From the NCBI RefSeq assembly GCF_030704535.1, contig NC_081815.1, forward strand, positions 6,272,501 through 6,336,500: a DNA stretch of 64,000 nt, in the 5' to 3' direction. A program made the position numbers and the translations under genes. Shown piece by piece: positions 1 through 10,700 of this stretch. The notes beneath the pieces are model-generated. The model searched no databases and was not told the DNA's origin. It saw nothing but the letters and a program-made list of their open reading frames with translations. The stretch's first letter is position 1, and the number at the start of each line of letters is the position of its first letter. The stretch is from Vitis vinifera (lineage: Eukaryota; Streptophyta; Magnoliopsida; Vitales; Vitaceae).

Positions 1-212
1 GGTCTGATTCTTTAATCAACTTTTTTGATTGGTTGGGCTCTAGATGAGGGCAGGTGAGTTTTTTTTTTTTTTTTTTGTGCCCCTCTCTCTTTTGTTTTTT
101 GCCTATAGGGGTCTGTTGTATATCTCCTGTATGCTTTGGGTTGACTGTTGGATGCGTTTTACATATTAATATATCCTTCTTTTGTGCCTTTGCCTATCCA
201 AAAAAAAAAAAA
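1..212 (+). mobile_element. 3' end of a LINE with poly(A) tail
   Basis: T- and G-rich 3' UTR-like sequence running into A14 at about 200-213. Its layout (GGG..TGTTGTATA..CCTGTATGC.. then CCTATCCAAAA) resembles the 3' ends of the other LINEs in this window, which finish in CTTATCAAAA or CACTATCAAAA. It carries no coding potential I can identify. The 5' side lies outside the window, so no target-site duplication could be checked. Confidence 0.5.
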
Positions 213-979
213 ATGTTCCTCCAGACATCTTTCTTCCCTTTTTTCCACCTCCTCAACCCATACAATTTGTGGGGGAATGTTGGAAGATTGCATGAGTTGA
301 AAAGTTGGTGTTTTCACCTTAATATGGCATTGGAGATGGATGAGGAGCAAAAAGTAGTTTATAATAACACCTACTTTCTAAGCTTCTTAGGCTTGTGGAG
401 AGAAAATGGAGGCCCACGCGTGTGCACAAGGCTCAAGTCCATTCAGCAAGATTTTAGGGGCAGATCCAAAAACCATTTAATTGAGCATGTTACCATTGCC
501 CATCGCATGCGCAGGGAGGAGGGAGCCTAGGTTTGGGCCCTCATGGCTGTGCCTGAATTGGCCCACTTTTTGTGCCGGTTATTTTGGGTTGAGTCAAGCC
601 TTTTGGCCAGTCCAAGAGAGTTTTGCACCAGTTAAATATATTCCGGTTACGGTTTTATTGTTGATATATTTCCTAAAAATCAATAGTTGTTTTATTGGTT
701 TTACTAAAGCTCATTAGCACGTCTTTCACAAAAGTAAAAAACAAAATCACTGTTTTCACTATTCAGGAAAAAATCAAAGGGGAAAAAAAAAACTACCCAT
801 TTTCTTGGGGTGGGGAGAGGGGAAGGGGGGAAACAAAGAGGAATCGATCCACCACTTCCACTATTTTGCAATTTTCCTTCCTGCAACATCAACCATACTC
901 TTTTCTGGAGGAACTCTTTTGTAGTTGTGTTGCTATTTGTGGTTGGAGTGCACCATTGCAAATAGTCGGTTCTACCCTG
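213..979. other. Non-coding stretch in OS9 intron 1
   Basis: No exon or recognisable element. The segment from about 279 (TGTTGGAAGATTGC) has the feel of an LTR or other dispersed repeat, with several GGCCC-type words, but I see no paired end, primer site or coding remnant. A purine-rich run at 770-845 is notable only for composition. Confidence 0.4.
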
Positions 980-1387
980 GAGGTAGACTCTCATATTTTT
1001 TGATAGGTAAATAAAGCAAATATATTAAAAGCGCTAGAAAAAGGGCCACAAAATACACATGGAGTATACAAGCAGCAACCTAATACAAGCGAAAAGAAAG
1101 AGAAAACACAAACCAGACCCCCAAAGTAGAAGGAAAGAGAGACCACAAACCAAGCCTCTAAAGTACAAGCTTCACCCTAAAGCTATCAAAACAAAAAGCC
1201 CCAGACATAGCAACCCTTGGGAGAAACTGCCGCAACCCCTCTTCCTTGCCCTTTCTGAAACCACATCTTTTGCCCCCTAGGAAATTTTAAACCCAACGCA
1301 TACTTTACTAGGTCACTGACAGAATATCACCCCTCCACTACTCCGGCTACTCTCTTTTTTGTTTGAAGTGCAGAGGTAGACTCTCAT
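980..1387 (-). mobile_element. Short LINE-type retroinsertion with a 15-bp target-site duplication
   Basis: A perfect 15-bp direct repeat, GAGGTAGACTCTCAT, occurs at 980-994 and 1373-1387. The DNA between (995-1372) begins on the plus strand with ATTTTTTGATAGGTAAATAAA, the reverse complement of a LINE 3' end (TTTACCTATCAAAAAAT). It is therefore a 378-bp, strongly 5'-truncated, minus-strand retroinsertion. No domain is encoded in what remains. It sits in OS9 intron 1, antisense to the gene. Confidence 0.8.
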
Positions 1388-2607
1388 TGTTCACCCTACT
1401 GCAATGTGATTATCTCAAAGGAAGCATGATCTATTTTGAGGGTAATGTTCACAAGCCTCAACATTTGTCAATACTTGCCACTATCTCCTTCCATTTCTCT
1501 GCAGTTTTCAATTCAGTTTTTGTAGTTATTTTTATTACAGTCCTCTTTCCATACTAGTCTAACAGTTCAATGACACTTTAAAAATATCATCCATACTCTC
1601 TTCCTTTCAAAGTCAAATTATCGTCTCCAACCTCTATGGCTTTATTGTTTAGTAACAAAGCAAAATCCCAATCTCTCTATTAGGTCTTTCTTTAATCTTC
1701 TACTTTGATTAATGTGGCTTGTTGACTTGTCATTGGAAACAATTTCACTATAGCTAGCTCTATGGAAGGGAAAAAATTGAATTTGGGGAATACCAATTTT
1801 TTTCTTCACTCACCATTATGTTTTCAATATTTTTATTGACCAGAATTATTTGTTTTGAGAGCCATAACAACCTACTTTTGTTTTTTTACTTGGTAGTTGG
1901 TTTTCTCTCTCTCGTTTTCTCTCTCTCTTTTTCTTTTCCTTTTTTACAAAATTGATTTCTTTGCTTAATAGGAATTCCATGATGTATGAAAGAGAGTAAA
2001 TTAAGTCCTAAAATCTTTGAAAAAGTTGAATTATGCTTCCTGACATTGGTGTTGTAAATGGATTAAATTTTTTTAGTATAATGATGCTATTGGAACTGGA
2101 TTAGGCTCTTTCAAATATATCATATTCTCAAGATATATTTTTACTTGTAGCTTTGTTGGTCAATTCATTTGCCTTTTTTTGGTTAAATCCAGCAAAGGTA
2201 GCTGCCAACATCATTTCCAAGAAACATATTATATATAATCTAAGAATAAAATTATTATATTCTAAAAATTGCAGTACTGTTTTAAAAAAGATTTTATGTA
2301 AATATTATTGAAAGAATATCATCTTAAGAGTGTAAGTGCAAGCTTGTCAACTAAGCAAATTGTCTGACTTCAATTATTTTACTAACAATTTAATTGAATT
2401 CAATCATTAAAGTTTTGGATGATACCTACAAGCTTTTCTATTTAAGTTTCAGCGCTTAAAACCTTCAACTCTAACAAATCTAGTACTAAAAAATTTAAGA
2501 GTACAAAACATAGTTATTTGGTATTATAATTAGTGGTGTGTTTGCATCTTTTCCTTTGTCTACTGAAATTTATAGTTTAAATAAATAATACCTCGGAATA
2601 ATCTAAT
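1388..2607. other. AT-rich non-coding stretch in OS9 intron 1
   Basis: No coding exon, RNA gene or mobile element could be supported. It contains pyrimidine-rich runs (about 1904-1945, CTCTCT type) and long AT-rich segments typical of plant introns. Confidence 0.6.
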
Positions 2608-5600
2608 TTTTTTTAGAGGAAAAAGGAAATTGTATTAAATAAAGGTATACACGATGTATACATATATAAAAACCAATAGGGGTGAAAATAAAGCAACCAC
2701 ACCCTACGTGGATCCTAACCAATCCACAAAATCTATCAAAGAAGTAACATTATCCCCCATGTATACTCTTAACCCAATCCCAAAATAGATACAAGAAATA
2801 ACTTTTAATTGTTTGATCTAAGCTTTCCCTAATGGACCAAAAAATGCATAGAGGAGCAACTTTCCAAGCCTTTTTCCTTTTTTTGCCAATCGAAAGGCCA
2901 CTCCAACTTAAGAACACCCCCCTCACAAAAGAGTGCATCACACATTGTACATGAAATAGGGCAAAAACCATCTGCCACAATATGCTTGCTTTCAGACAGT
3001 GTAAAAGAATATGATTTCCTGTTTCCTCTTTAGCCTTGCACATATAGCATCTATTTGACAACCTCCATTCCCTCCTTCTGAGTTAATCCTGTGTCAATAT
3101 CTTAGCCCAAGTTGCCTTCCAAGCGAAAAAGTTGGCTCTTGTAGGGGCCTAAGAGTTTCATACTGTATTATGTGGGAAATGCTCTGTTCTCCTACTTGCC
3201 AAAGAGAAGTAGAAGGACTAAACTGAAAAATCTCTAGTCCCCAACCAAACCATGGTGTCATTAGTACCTAAAACTATGGAGTAGTTATGCAACCTCCCAA
3301 AAAGAGCATCAACATCCTCCAACTCCCAATCATTGAATTGTCTAATAAACCTTAGACCCCAACTACCCCCATCCCAAACATCTACTGGCCAATCATCCTT
3401 AGAGGAAGTAATAACAAAAAGGCCTGGGAATGCATCTCTCAAACAAATCCCCACACCACCTATCTTTCCAAAATTTCACTCGATTCCTTGAGCCAACTTG
3501 AAGACTTATTTTATTTTTGAAGACCTCCCATCCATTTATAATTGCCTTCCAAACCCCTAGTCCATACCTCCCTCTCACCTCATTTGTTCGCGCCCCCCTT
3601 CCCTGCCCTTAAACCATACTTGCCAACAATTACCTGTTTCCAAAGAGGGTTCCTTTCCCTCACAAATCTCCAATATCATTTCCCCAAAAGGGCCTTATTG
3701 AAAAGTGAAAAGCTTCTAAAACTCAAACCCCTTTTTTGTTTCTCCATGCAAACAACAAACCAGTTAACCAAATTGGCCTTATTCACCAAAGCCCCTCCTC
3801 CCTAGAGGAAGTCTCTTTGAATATGTTCCAATCTAGATGCGACTTTTTTGGGGATAACAAAGAGGGACATATAGTAAATGGGTAGACTAGATAATGTGCT
3901 CTTAATAAAAGTCTGTCTTCCACCTCTTTAAAGATATTGCCTCTTCCACAAAGCAAACCCTTTTTGGAACCGGTCCTCCATAGTTTCCCAAACCCTATTG
4001 GACTTGTAAGGAGCACCGAAGTGGAGGCCTAAGTAAGTGGTTGGAAGGGTACCCACCTTACAACCTAAAACCTCGGCAAGCCCCTCCAAATTTGGAACAT
4101 CCCCAACGGGGATCAATTCACTTTTCTCCAGAATAATCTTTAGACCTAAGCATGTCTCAAACCACATAAAAACGCAACTCAAGTACTTTAGATTTTCCTT
4201 GCTAGTATCACAAAAAATGAGAGTATCATCTGCAAAGAACAAATGGGAGACCTCTACACCCACCTCATGTCTTTCCTTAACTTGGAACCCCTCAATAAAG
4301 CCACCATCCTTTGCTCTAGAAAGCAAACAGGAAAGGTTCTCCATCACTAAAATAAACAAATAAGGAGATAAAGGGTCTTTTTGTCTCAACCTTCTAAAGC
4401 TGTAGAAAAAACCAGGAGTGCCATTGACCAGAATAGAGAAATGGACCATAGAGATACACCATCTGATCCAATCCAACCACTTGAAGCCAAAACCCATTTT
4501 ATCCATAACTATAATGACAACTCCAATTTACATGGTTGTATGCCTTTTCTATATCCAACTTGCATAAGAATCCTCTCAAATTATCTTTAAGTCTAGAATC
4601 AATGGCCTCATTAGCTATCAATGCAACATCTAAAATTTGTCTCCCCTCACAAAAACATGCTGAAAATCCGAGACCAAAGTGTCCACCACCTTTTTGAGTC
4701 TATTAGCTAGAACTTTAGAAACAGTTTGTATAAACCCCCAACCAAACTAATAGACTTAAGTCCTTCAGCTCTTTAGCCCCCTTTTCTTAGGCACCAAAAT
4801 TATAAAAGTAGCATTTAAACTCCTCTCCAAGCATCCTAACTCGTAGAATTCACCAAAAAATCCCATAACCTCACCTTTTACAACATCCCAATAGCTTTGC
4901 CAAAAGGCCAAAGTAAAACCATCCGGACCTGAGGCCTTATCTCCACATAAACTAGATAAGGTTGAAAAAACCTCGTCTTTAGAAAAAGGAAACTCCAAGG
5001 CTATTGAATCTGCGGGCGATAGAGAGTTAAATTCTAGCCCCTCTATACTTGGTCTCTACTCCCTTGTCTCAAAAAGCATTAGTTGAAAAGCTCTTGCCAC
5101 TCTCTTTTTAATACTATTCTCCCCTACAAGTAAAACACTATTTACCTTTAAATTTTCTAGAAAATTCCTCCTTCTGTGAGCATTAGCCATTTTGTGAAAA
5201 AATCTTGTATTTTTATCCCCTTCTTTTAGCCATAATTCTCTTGATTTATGCCTCCAAAACATCTTCTCCAATAGTGCCCATTTTAACTCATCTACTATGG
5301 AAAAATTGAGAAGAAAATCCTCTTCTTTCTAAACAGAATACTCATTTGGTTATATACAAAAAGGATAAGCCCTAGGAGTGTTATAGAAAATTAAAACTAC
5401 CCTAAACCAAATCCCTATAAATCAGTAAACTAAATCCCAAAAAAATCAGGAATTACATCATCTCCTAGATTTAAACCTATTTACATAAAATACAAAGTCA
5501 ATGTTTCTCCACATCCACCACACTCCTTTTAACCTCAAATTCCTCTATTGTGAGGACTCTTTCTCTTTCCTTTGCATCCCACTGTCCCAACTACGCCAAA

Positions 5601-7165
5601 GCCTCAATTTTTTTGGTAGACACATTCCCAAAACTCTCCTTGTTCTACACTTTAAGATCTTGCTTCAAGCTTTTGAGCTTAATCGCCAAAATATGACTAT
5701 GAGACCCCTTGATATTGTACCCCTCCCACCAGTTCCTTATGAGGTCTTTGAACCCTTCCTCCTTTAATCACATATTTTCAAATTTGAATGGAATCTTTTC
5801 ATTTTTTATCCTTCCACCATCCAACATTATTGGTACATGGTCAAAGGTTGGGTTTGGTAGGATTTTCTGAACCAATCCATTGAACTGGTCTTCCTAATCG
5901 TCAGAGACTAGATAACAATCCAACCTAGAGGCTAAACTATTGTTTAAACCACCCCACCACATATACTCACCACTAGACAGGGGAAGGTCTTTAAGGTGCG
6001 GCTTGTCAATAACCTCTAAAAAACGCCTCATGGTAGTCGAAAGACTCATACAGCCTCTCCTTTCCTCTGGAAATTTCACCACATTGAAATCCCCCCCAAT
6101 GCACCATGGGTCCCTCCAAAGACCTCTAATAGCACTCAACTCAATCCAAAAATCTTCTTTCTCCTCAACCAGAACATGCCTATAAACTCCCAAAAACATC
6201 CACACAAAACTACCCTCGCAATTTCTAAATTGACACAAAATTGAAAAAGCACCTACCTCCATCTCAAGAAGCTCCAACACCCACTTATCCCAAAAAACCA
6301 CAATTCCCCCTTCTTAGCCCTTAGCATCCACTACCCCCTGATCCAAACATCTGCCCACACCCAGGCTCCTCACCATTCCGGTTGTAATCTGCTGAATCTT
6401 CATTTCTTGAAGACAAACAAGGTTAGCCGAGTCATACGAATAAAAAATTTGATCACACTATGCTTATTCCCCTCATTAATCCCTCTAACATTCCATGAAA
6501 TTATCCCGAGTTCCATTGACACACCCTAACCAAATCCCCAAAATTTATCCCCCTTCCTATCCCACAGCTTGAATCAGTCTTATAGCTAACAAACCATTCC
6601 AATTTTCGTAGCTTCCTCTCCAACCTAGAACCACCCACTTTAGCCTTTTTAGTCCCCTACCTTGCTGTCTTCCCTTTTGTTCTCAATTCAGCGGAAGCTC
6701 GAAAAACTTTCTAAAAGCCATGAATTTGCTAAAATTTCCTTGAGAGCAGTGAAGGTCCCGTCGTGGCACTCCTAGGACACTTCCTTCTCCCAAAACGTAA
6801 GCTTCTTCCTTCTCCCCAATCGTAAGCCTTGACTCAACATTAACACAGTTTGGTTGAAGCTTTACCCTCGACCCATCCTTCAAGATCAAGGAAAGAGGGC
6901 CATTTCTAACACCCTCTTCCAGCGATGGATCCTTTCTATTTGACGACACCATGTCTCCCTAGCAAATCAAACCCATGTTCCGATGAGCCTCCCCAAAAGG
7001 CCCAAAGAGAGAAGGAGTAGAAGATAGAGTCCCTCCCCTCTAGTCGGGAACAGAAATAGATATCGTACCTTGAAAACATGCCACCTCCGACATCAAAACT
7101 TCATCCACGGGTAATAGAACATCTCCCGACGGCCACCCACCATGCTCTTCAACCGGAGACACCCT
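2608..7165 (-). mobile_element. Degenerate L1-type LINE (endonuclease, RT and zf-RVT remnants)
   Basis: Minus-strand non-LTR retrotransposon whose 3' end meets a short T-run at about 2609-2617 (an A-tail on its own strand). In element order I see an upstream linker (6952-6683), the AP-endonuclease part (6301-5894, with GDFNVV and SRLDCYLVSDD), a linker helix region (5271-5056, [17 protein letters not shown]), the RT fingers (4998-4765, DKASGPDGFTLAFWQ), the RT palm (4506-3928, with the FADD box at about 4233) and a zinc-knuckle zf-RVT end (3061-2750, NRCYMCKAKEETGNHILLHC). Stops and frameshifts break it into many pieces, so it is dead. ORF1 is not visible, so it is probably 5'-truncated. I could not find a convincing target-site duplication. 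It lies antisense in OS9 intron 1. Confidence 0.88.
2750..6301 (-). pseudogene. LINE ORF2 pseudogene (endonuclease-reverse transcriptase)
   Basis: Broken ORF2 of the LINE described for this region. Endonuclease, RT and zf-RVT parts occur in the right order on one strand but in different frames with in-frame stops. The active-site FADD of the RT is kept, while the reading frame is not. It cannot give a full polyprotein. Confidence 0.85.
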
Positions 7166-7747
7166 CCACTTAGGGTTAAAAAATTGATTGTATTAACATT
7201 TTATGTCTATATTGCTAACAATGTGAATTTAAATCCATAATTGTTTTTATACATCAATGAATAAGCTAGAAGCTTGGGTTCTTTTGTAGAAGATTTTATA
7301 ATGAATGATAGCTAGCATTGTTCTAACCATTGCAATTGTGTAGATAGATTGGCTTTTTTGAATTAGTGTACGCTTATCCGCCCTTTTTTATCAGATTTTG
7401 TATAAAAGTTTTTGTTCTTTTTGGAAGGAATTCTTATCCTTCTATATACTTACTATTGCAATGTAATGCAATGCAGTGGTTGTTTTAATAAGAATAAATG
7501 GATAAGTAAAGAAATAAAAACATAATTGTTGTATTAACAGAGTTAATTTTCAAGTCTCTTTTCTGGTCTCTTTACCCCTATCATTGATCTTATAAACATT
7601 TGGTGTTTGGTACTCTGATGGAACTATGACTCATCTTTGATTTCTCTCCCATTAGTTTGCATAAAATTTATTGTTTATATGTTAACCTCACCACGGAAAA
7701 AACAGTATGTGTTCTAACATGATATTTTGGCTAAATTTGTTTTCCAG
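7166..7747. other. End of OS9 intron 1
   Basis: AT-rich intron sequence, ending in the acceptor TTTTCCAG at 7740-7747. No element recognised. Confidence 0.7.
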
Positions 7748-10700
7748 GATGATGATCAAGAGTCTGTAATTATGCCCAATAAAAATGGGCAGAAGTTTCT
7801 ATGTTTCTTGCCTAAGGTGGAGAAAGCCAAGACTGGGAAGCCAGTTACTCAACAGAATACAAGCAGCATGATTGTGGAAACTGAGAAGCGGGTTAAACTC
7901 AAGACGCCAGATGAACTACTTGAAGTGATCAAGGAGCGATGCTTTGTTAGAGTGAGTATATATCACCCAAAAAGTGTCTTGGATGTGTCCTATGTTTGAA
8001 TAGTACTTCATATTTTCTACAACTACTGAATACATCAAATTCTTGTTTCTCATGTAAATTTTGTTAAATTGATTTTACTTGTTTTTTATATGTTATGGCT
8101 TTAAATATTTTTCATGTACCATCAATTATTATTTTTACATTACCAACTCTTTTATGCAGCAAGAGGGTTGGTGGTCATATGAATTTTGTTATCAGAAGAA
8201 GTTGCGGCAACTTCATGTAGAAGAAGAAAAGGTAGCCTCTTAAGTTCCCCAAAGGTGTTAGTTTCCATTTAGCAATTCTTTTACTATTGAATTATCACCA
8301 TTGTTTCCTAGATACTTCATTTCCAGCACTGAAACTGTGTTCTTCTATGCGCTAGTATGCCATGCATTAAGTTATGTAATTTTCTTTATTTGTCAATTTT
8401 ACTCAGCTAGGAAAGCAGGATATTATGTTGTGTACTCTTGGGATCTTTCTAGAGCTTTGGGATGATGGTTTTGGGTTTGAATTTTTGGGTATGATGATGG
8501 CACCAGATGTTTAATATACTTCATATTGATTTAAATTACTAAATCAGTAAACTGATTGGGGGTGCTCTTATCTTTCAAATTGTAGAGTGTATACAGAATA
8601 GTTGGAAACATTAGTGATCAATAGAGTGATATCTTAGGAACTAAAATGCTTAATAATGTTCTTGGAGATATGTGTGCGAAAGGAACCCTCTTTGGAAATG
8701 GGTAATTGTAGGGAAGTACGGGCAACAAGAAGGGGGTTGGTGCTCTAAAGAAGCAAGAGAGGGGCATGGAGTGAGGTTGTGGAAGACAATCAAAAGTGTT
8801 TGCAAGGCGCTCAAAGAAAAAATAGGTTTCAAGGTTGGTCTAGTAACAAGGTGAAGTTCTGGACAAACAAGTGGTGTGGAGACATAGCCTTGAGGGACTT
8901 ATTTCTAACCCTTTATTCTATAGCCTCCTCAAAAAATGCTTGGGTGAAGGATGTTTGGGACAACGGTAGTTGGAGCCCAAGATTTGTTAGATAGTCGCAT
9001 GATTAGGAATTGGAGGAGGTCAAGGTTTTTTTTTTTTTGAGAAATTGTATGACCACTCCATTAGCTTGGACTATGAGGATACTATGGTGTGGCTGGGGTC
9101 AAAGAATGGTAACTTCTCTATTAAATCTTATTACTATTCCTTGGTGAATGGGGGGAACAGAGCCTTTCCCTCATGACATTGTTTGGCATTACTAGGTCCT
9201 AGTGAGAGTTAGCTTCTTTGCTTGGGGGGCAACTTGGAGTAGGATTTTGACCTTGGATCAGTTAAGAAGGAGGGGTTGGAGGATTCCCAATAGATGCTAC
9301 ATGTGTAAAGAAGAAGGAATGTGTGATCACATTCTTCTTCATTGCACAAAAGAACATGTTTTGTGGCAATTGATTTTTGCTTTGTTTGGTGTACAATGGA
9401 TGATGCACTTTTCTGTTAGGGGGTTTCTTCTTAGTTGGCGTGGTTCTTTTGTTGGGGAAAAAAGAAAAAAGGCTTAGAAGATTGCTCCTTTATGCGTGTT
9501 CTGGACCTTACGGAGGGAGAGAAATAGGAGAGCTTTTGATAACTGTGAATGTGTGGATGAAACAATTAAGAGTTCTCTCTTGCATCTATCATGGGAGTGG
9601 GTAAGAATGTATATTGGGGACGGATCTTTATCATTGTTAGAGTTTGTGGATTGGATAGTTTCTTTGTAGGGCACAACTGATGATTTTTGTATTCTTGTGC
9701 TGTTTTTGGGTTTTTTGGTTCCTTTGTATACATTGTGTATACTTCTTTTTATTCTAATACATTTACACTATCAAAAAAAAAAAAAAAAAGAATCTTAGGA
9801 ACTAATGTGGGGAATTTAAGTTGCCTGATCTAATAGGGTTGAAATTAGATGTAGATCTGAGGAGTAATGGCTTTGAGGAGTGGACGATGCTGGTTCGCGG
9901 TGGAGTCTTAGTCTTTCGATTTGTCAGTAGAGGTCAATGATGGGAAGCCAAGAAGGTGTATTTGGGAGAGAAGTAGAGGTTTTTCTTCCTAGATTAGGTT
10001 TGGGGAGTCAAGTTTGCGTTGTTTGTTGGAAGGTGTAGATTCTTGTTGTAGGGAAGAAACAAATTCGAGGTGGCTTTTTGATTGGGAGTGGTTTCTTCTT
10101 CAGAGGCAAGGACCCTTCCTTTCCCAGCTGCTTTTTCGGGTATGGAGGGGTGGATTGGTCCAATGAAGCCTGCAAAGGGGACTTTTGTGGATGTTGCTAA
10201 GTTAAAAGGTGTAGAAGCTTGTTCTAGGGAAGAAACAAATTCGAGGTGACTTTTTGATTGGGAGTGGATTTTCTTCAGAGGCAAGGAACCTACCTTTCCC
10301 AGCTGCTTTTTTGGGTGTGGAGGGGTGCATTGGTCCAACGAAGCTTGCAAAGGGGACTTTTGTGGATGTTGCTAAGTCAAAGCTTGGGAGGGTAGGAGAC
10401 TCAGTCTGCTCCAGTTTGGGGGCAGGGAGTTGCAAAGAAGGGTGGAACAGCTGGGTCAATGTTTGGTTGGTTGGTGTGGAGAAGTTTCAGACCCGACCCC
10501 CAACTTGTCTTCTTTGAAGAGATGGGTGATGTTTCATTGGGCTCTGAAAGGGGGTGTGAAAATTGCTGAACTGGGAGGTGCCCTCCTCTTGTTTGAGTTC
10601 GGGTCCAAAATCGAGGCAAAGAGGGCACTTGCTAGAGGTCTAAGAAGACTCGGGGAGAAAGCTGTGAAGTTGGAAAGATGGAGCCCTAAGGCTGGGTGTT

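Noticed and set aside
54-530. 158-codon plus-strand open frame starting with poly-Phe
   Set aside because: It starts at GTG in a T-run and crosses a LINE 3' end and its poly(A) tail; not a gene.
1-7747. OS9 signal-peptide exon within the window
   Set aside because: I searched for the expected N-terminal region before DDDQESV and found none; the first exon must be upstream.
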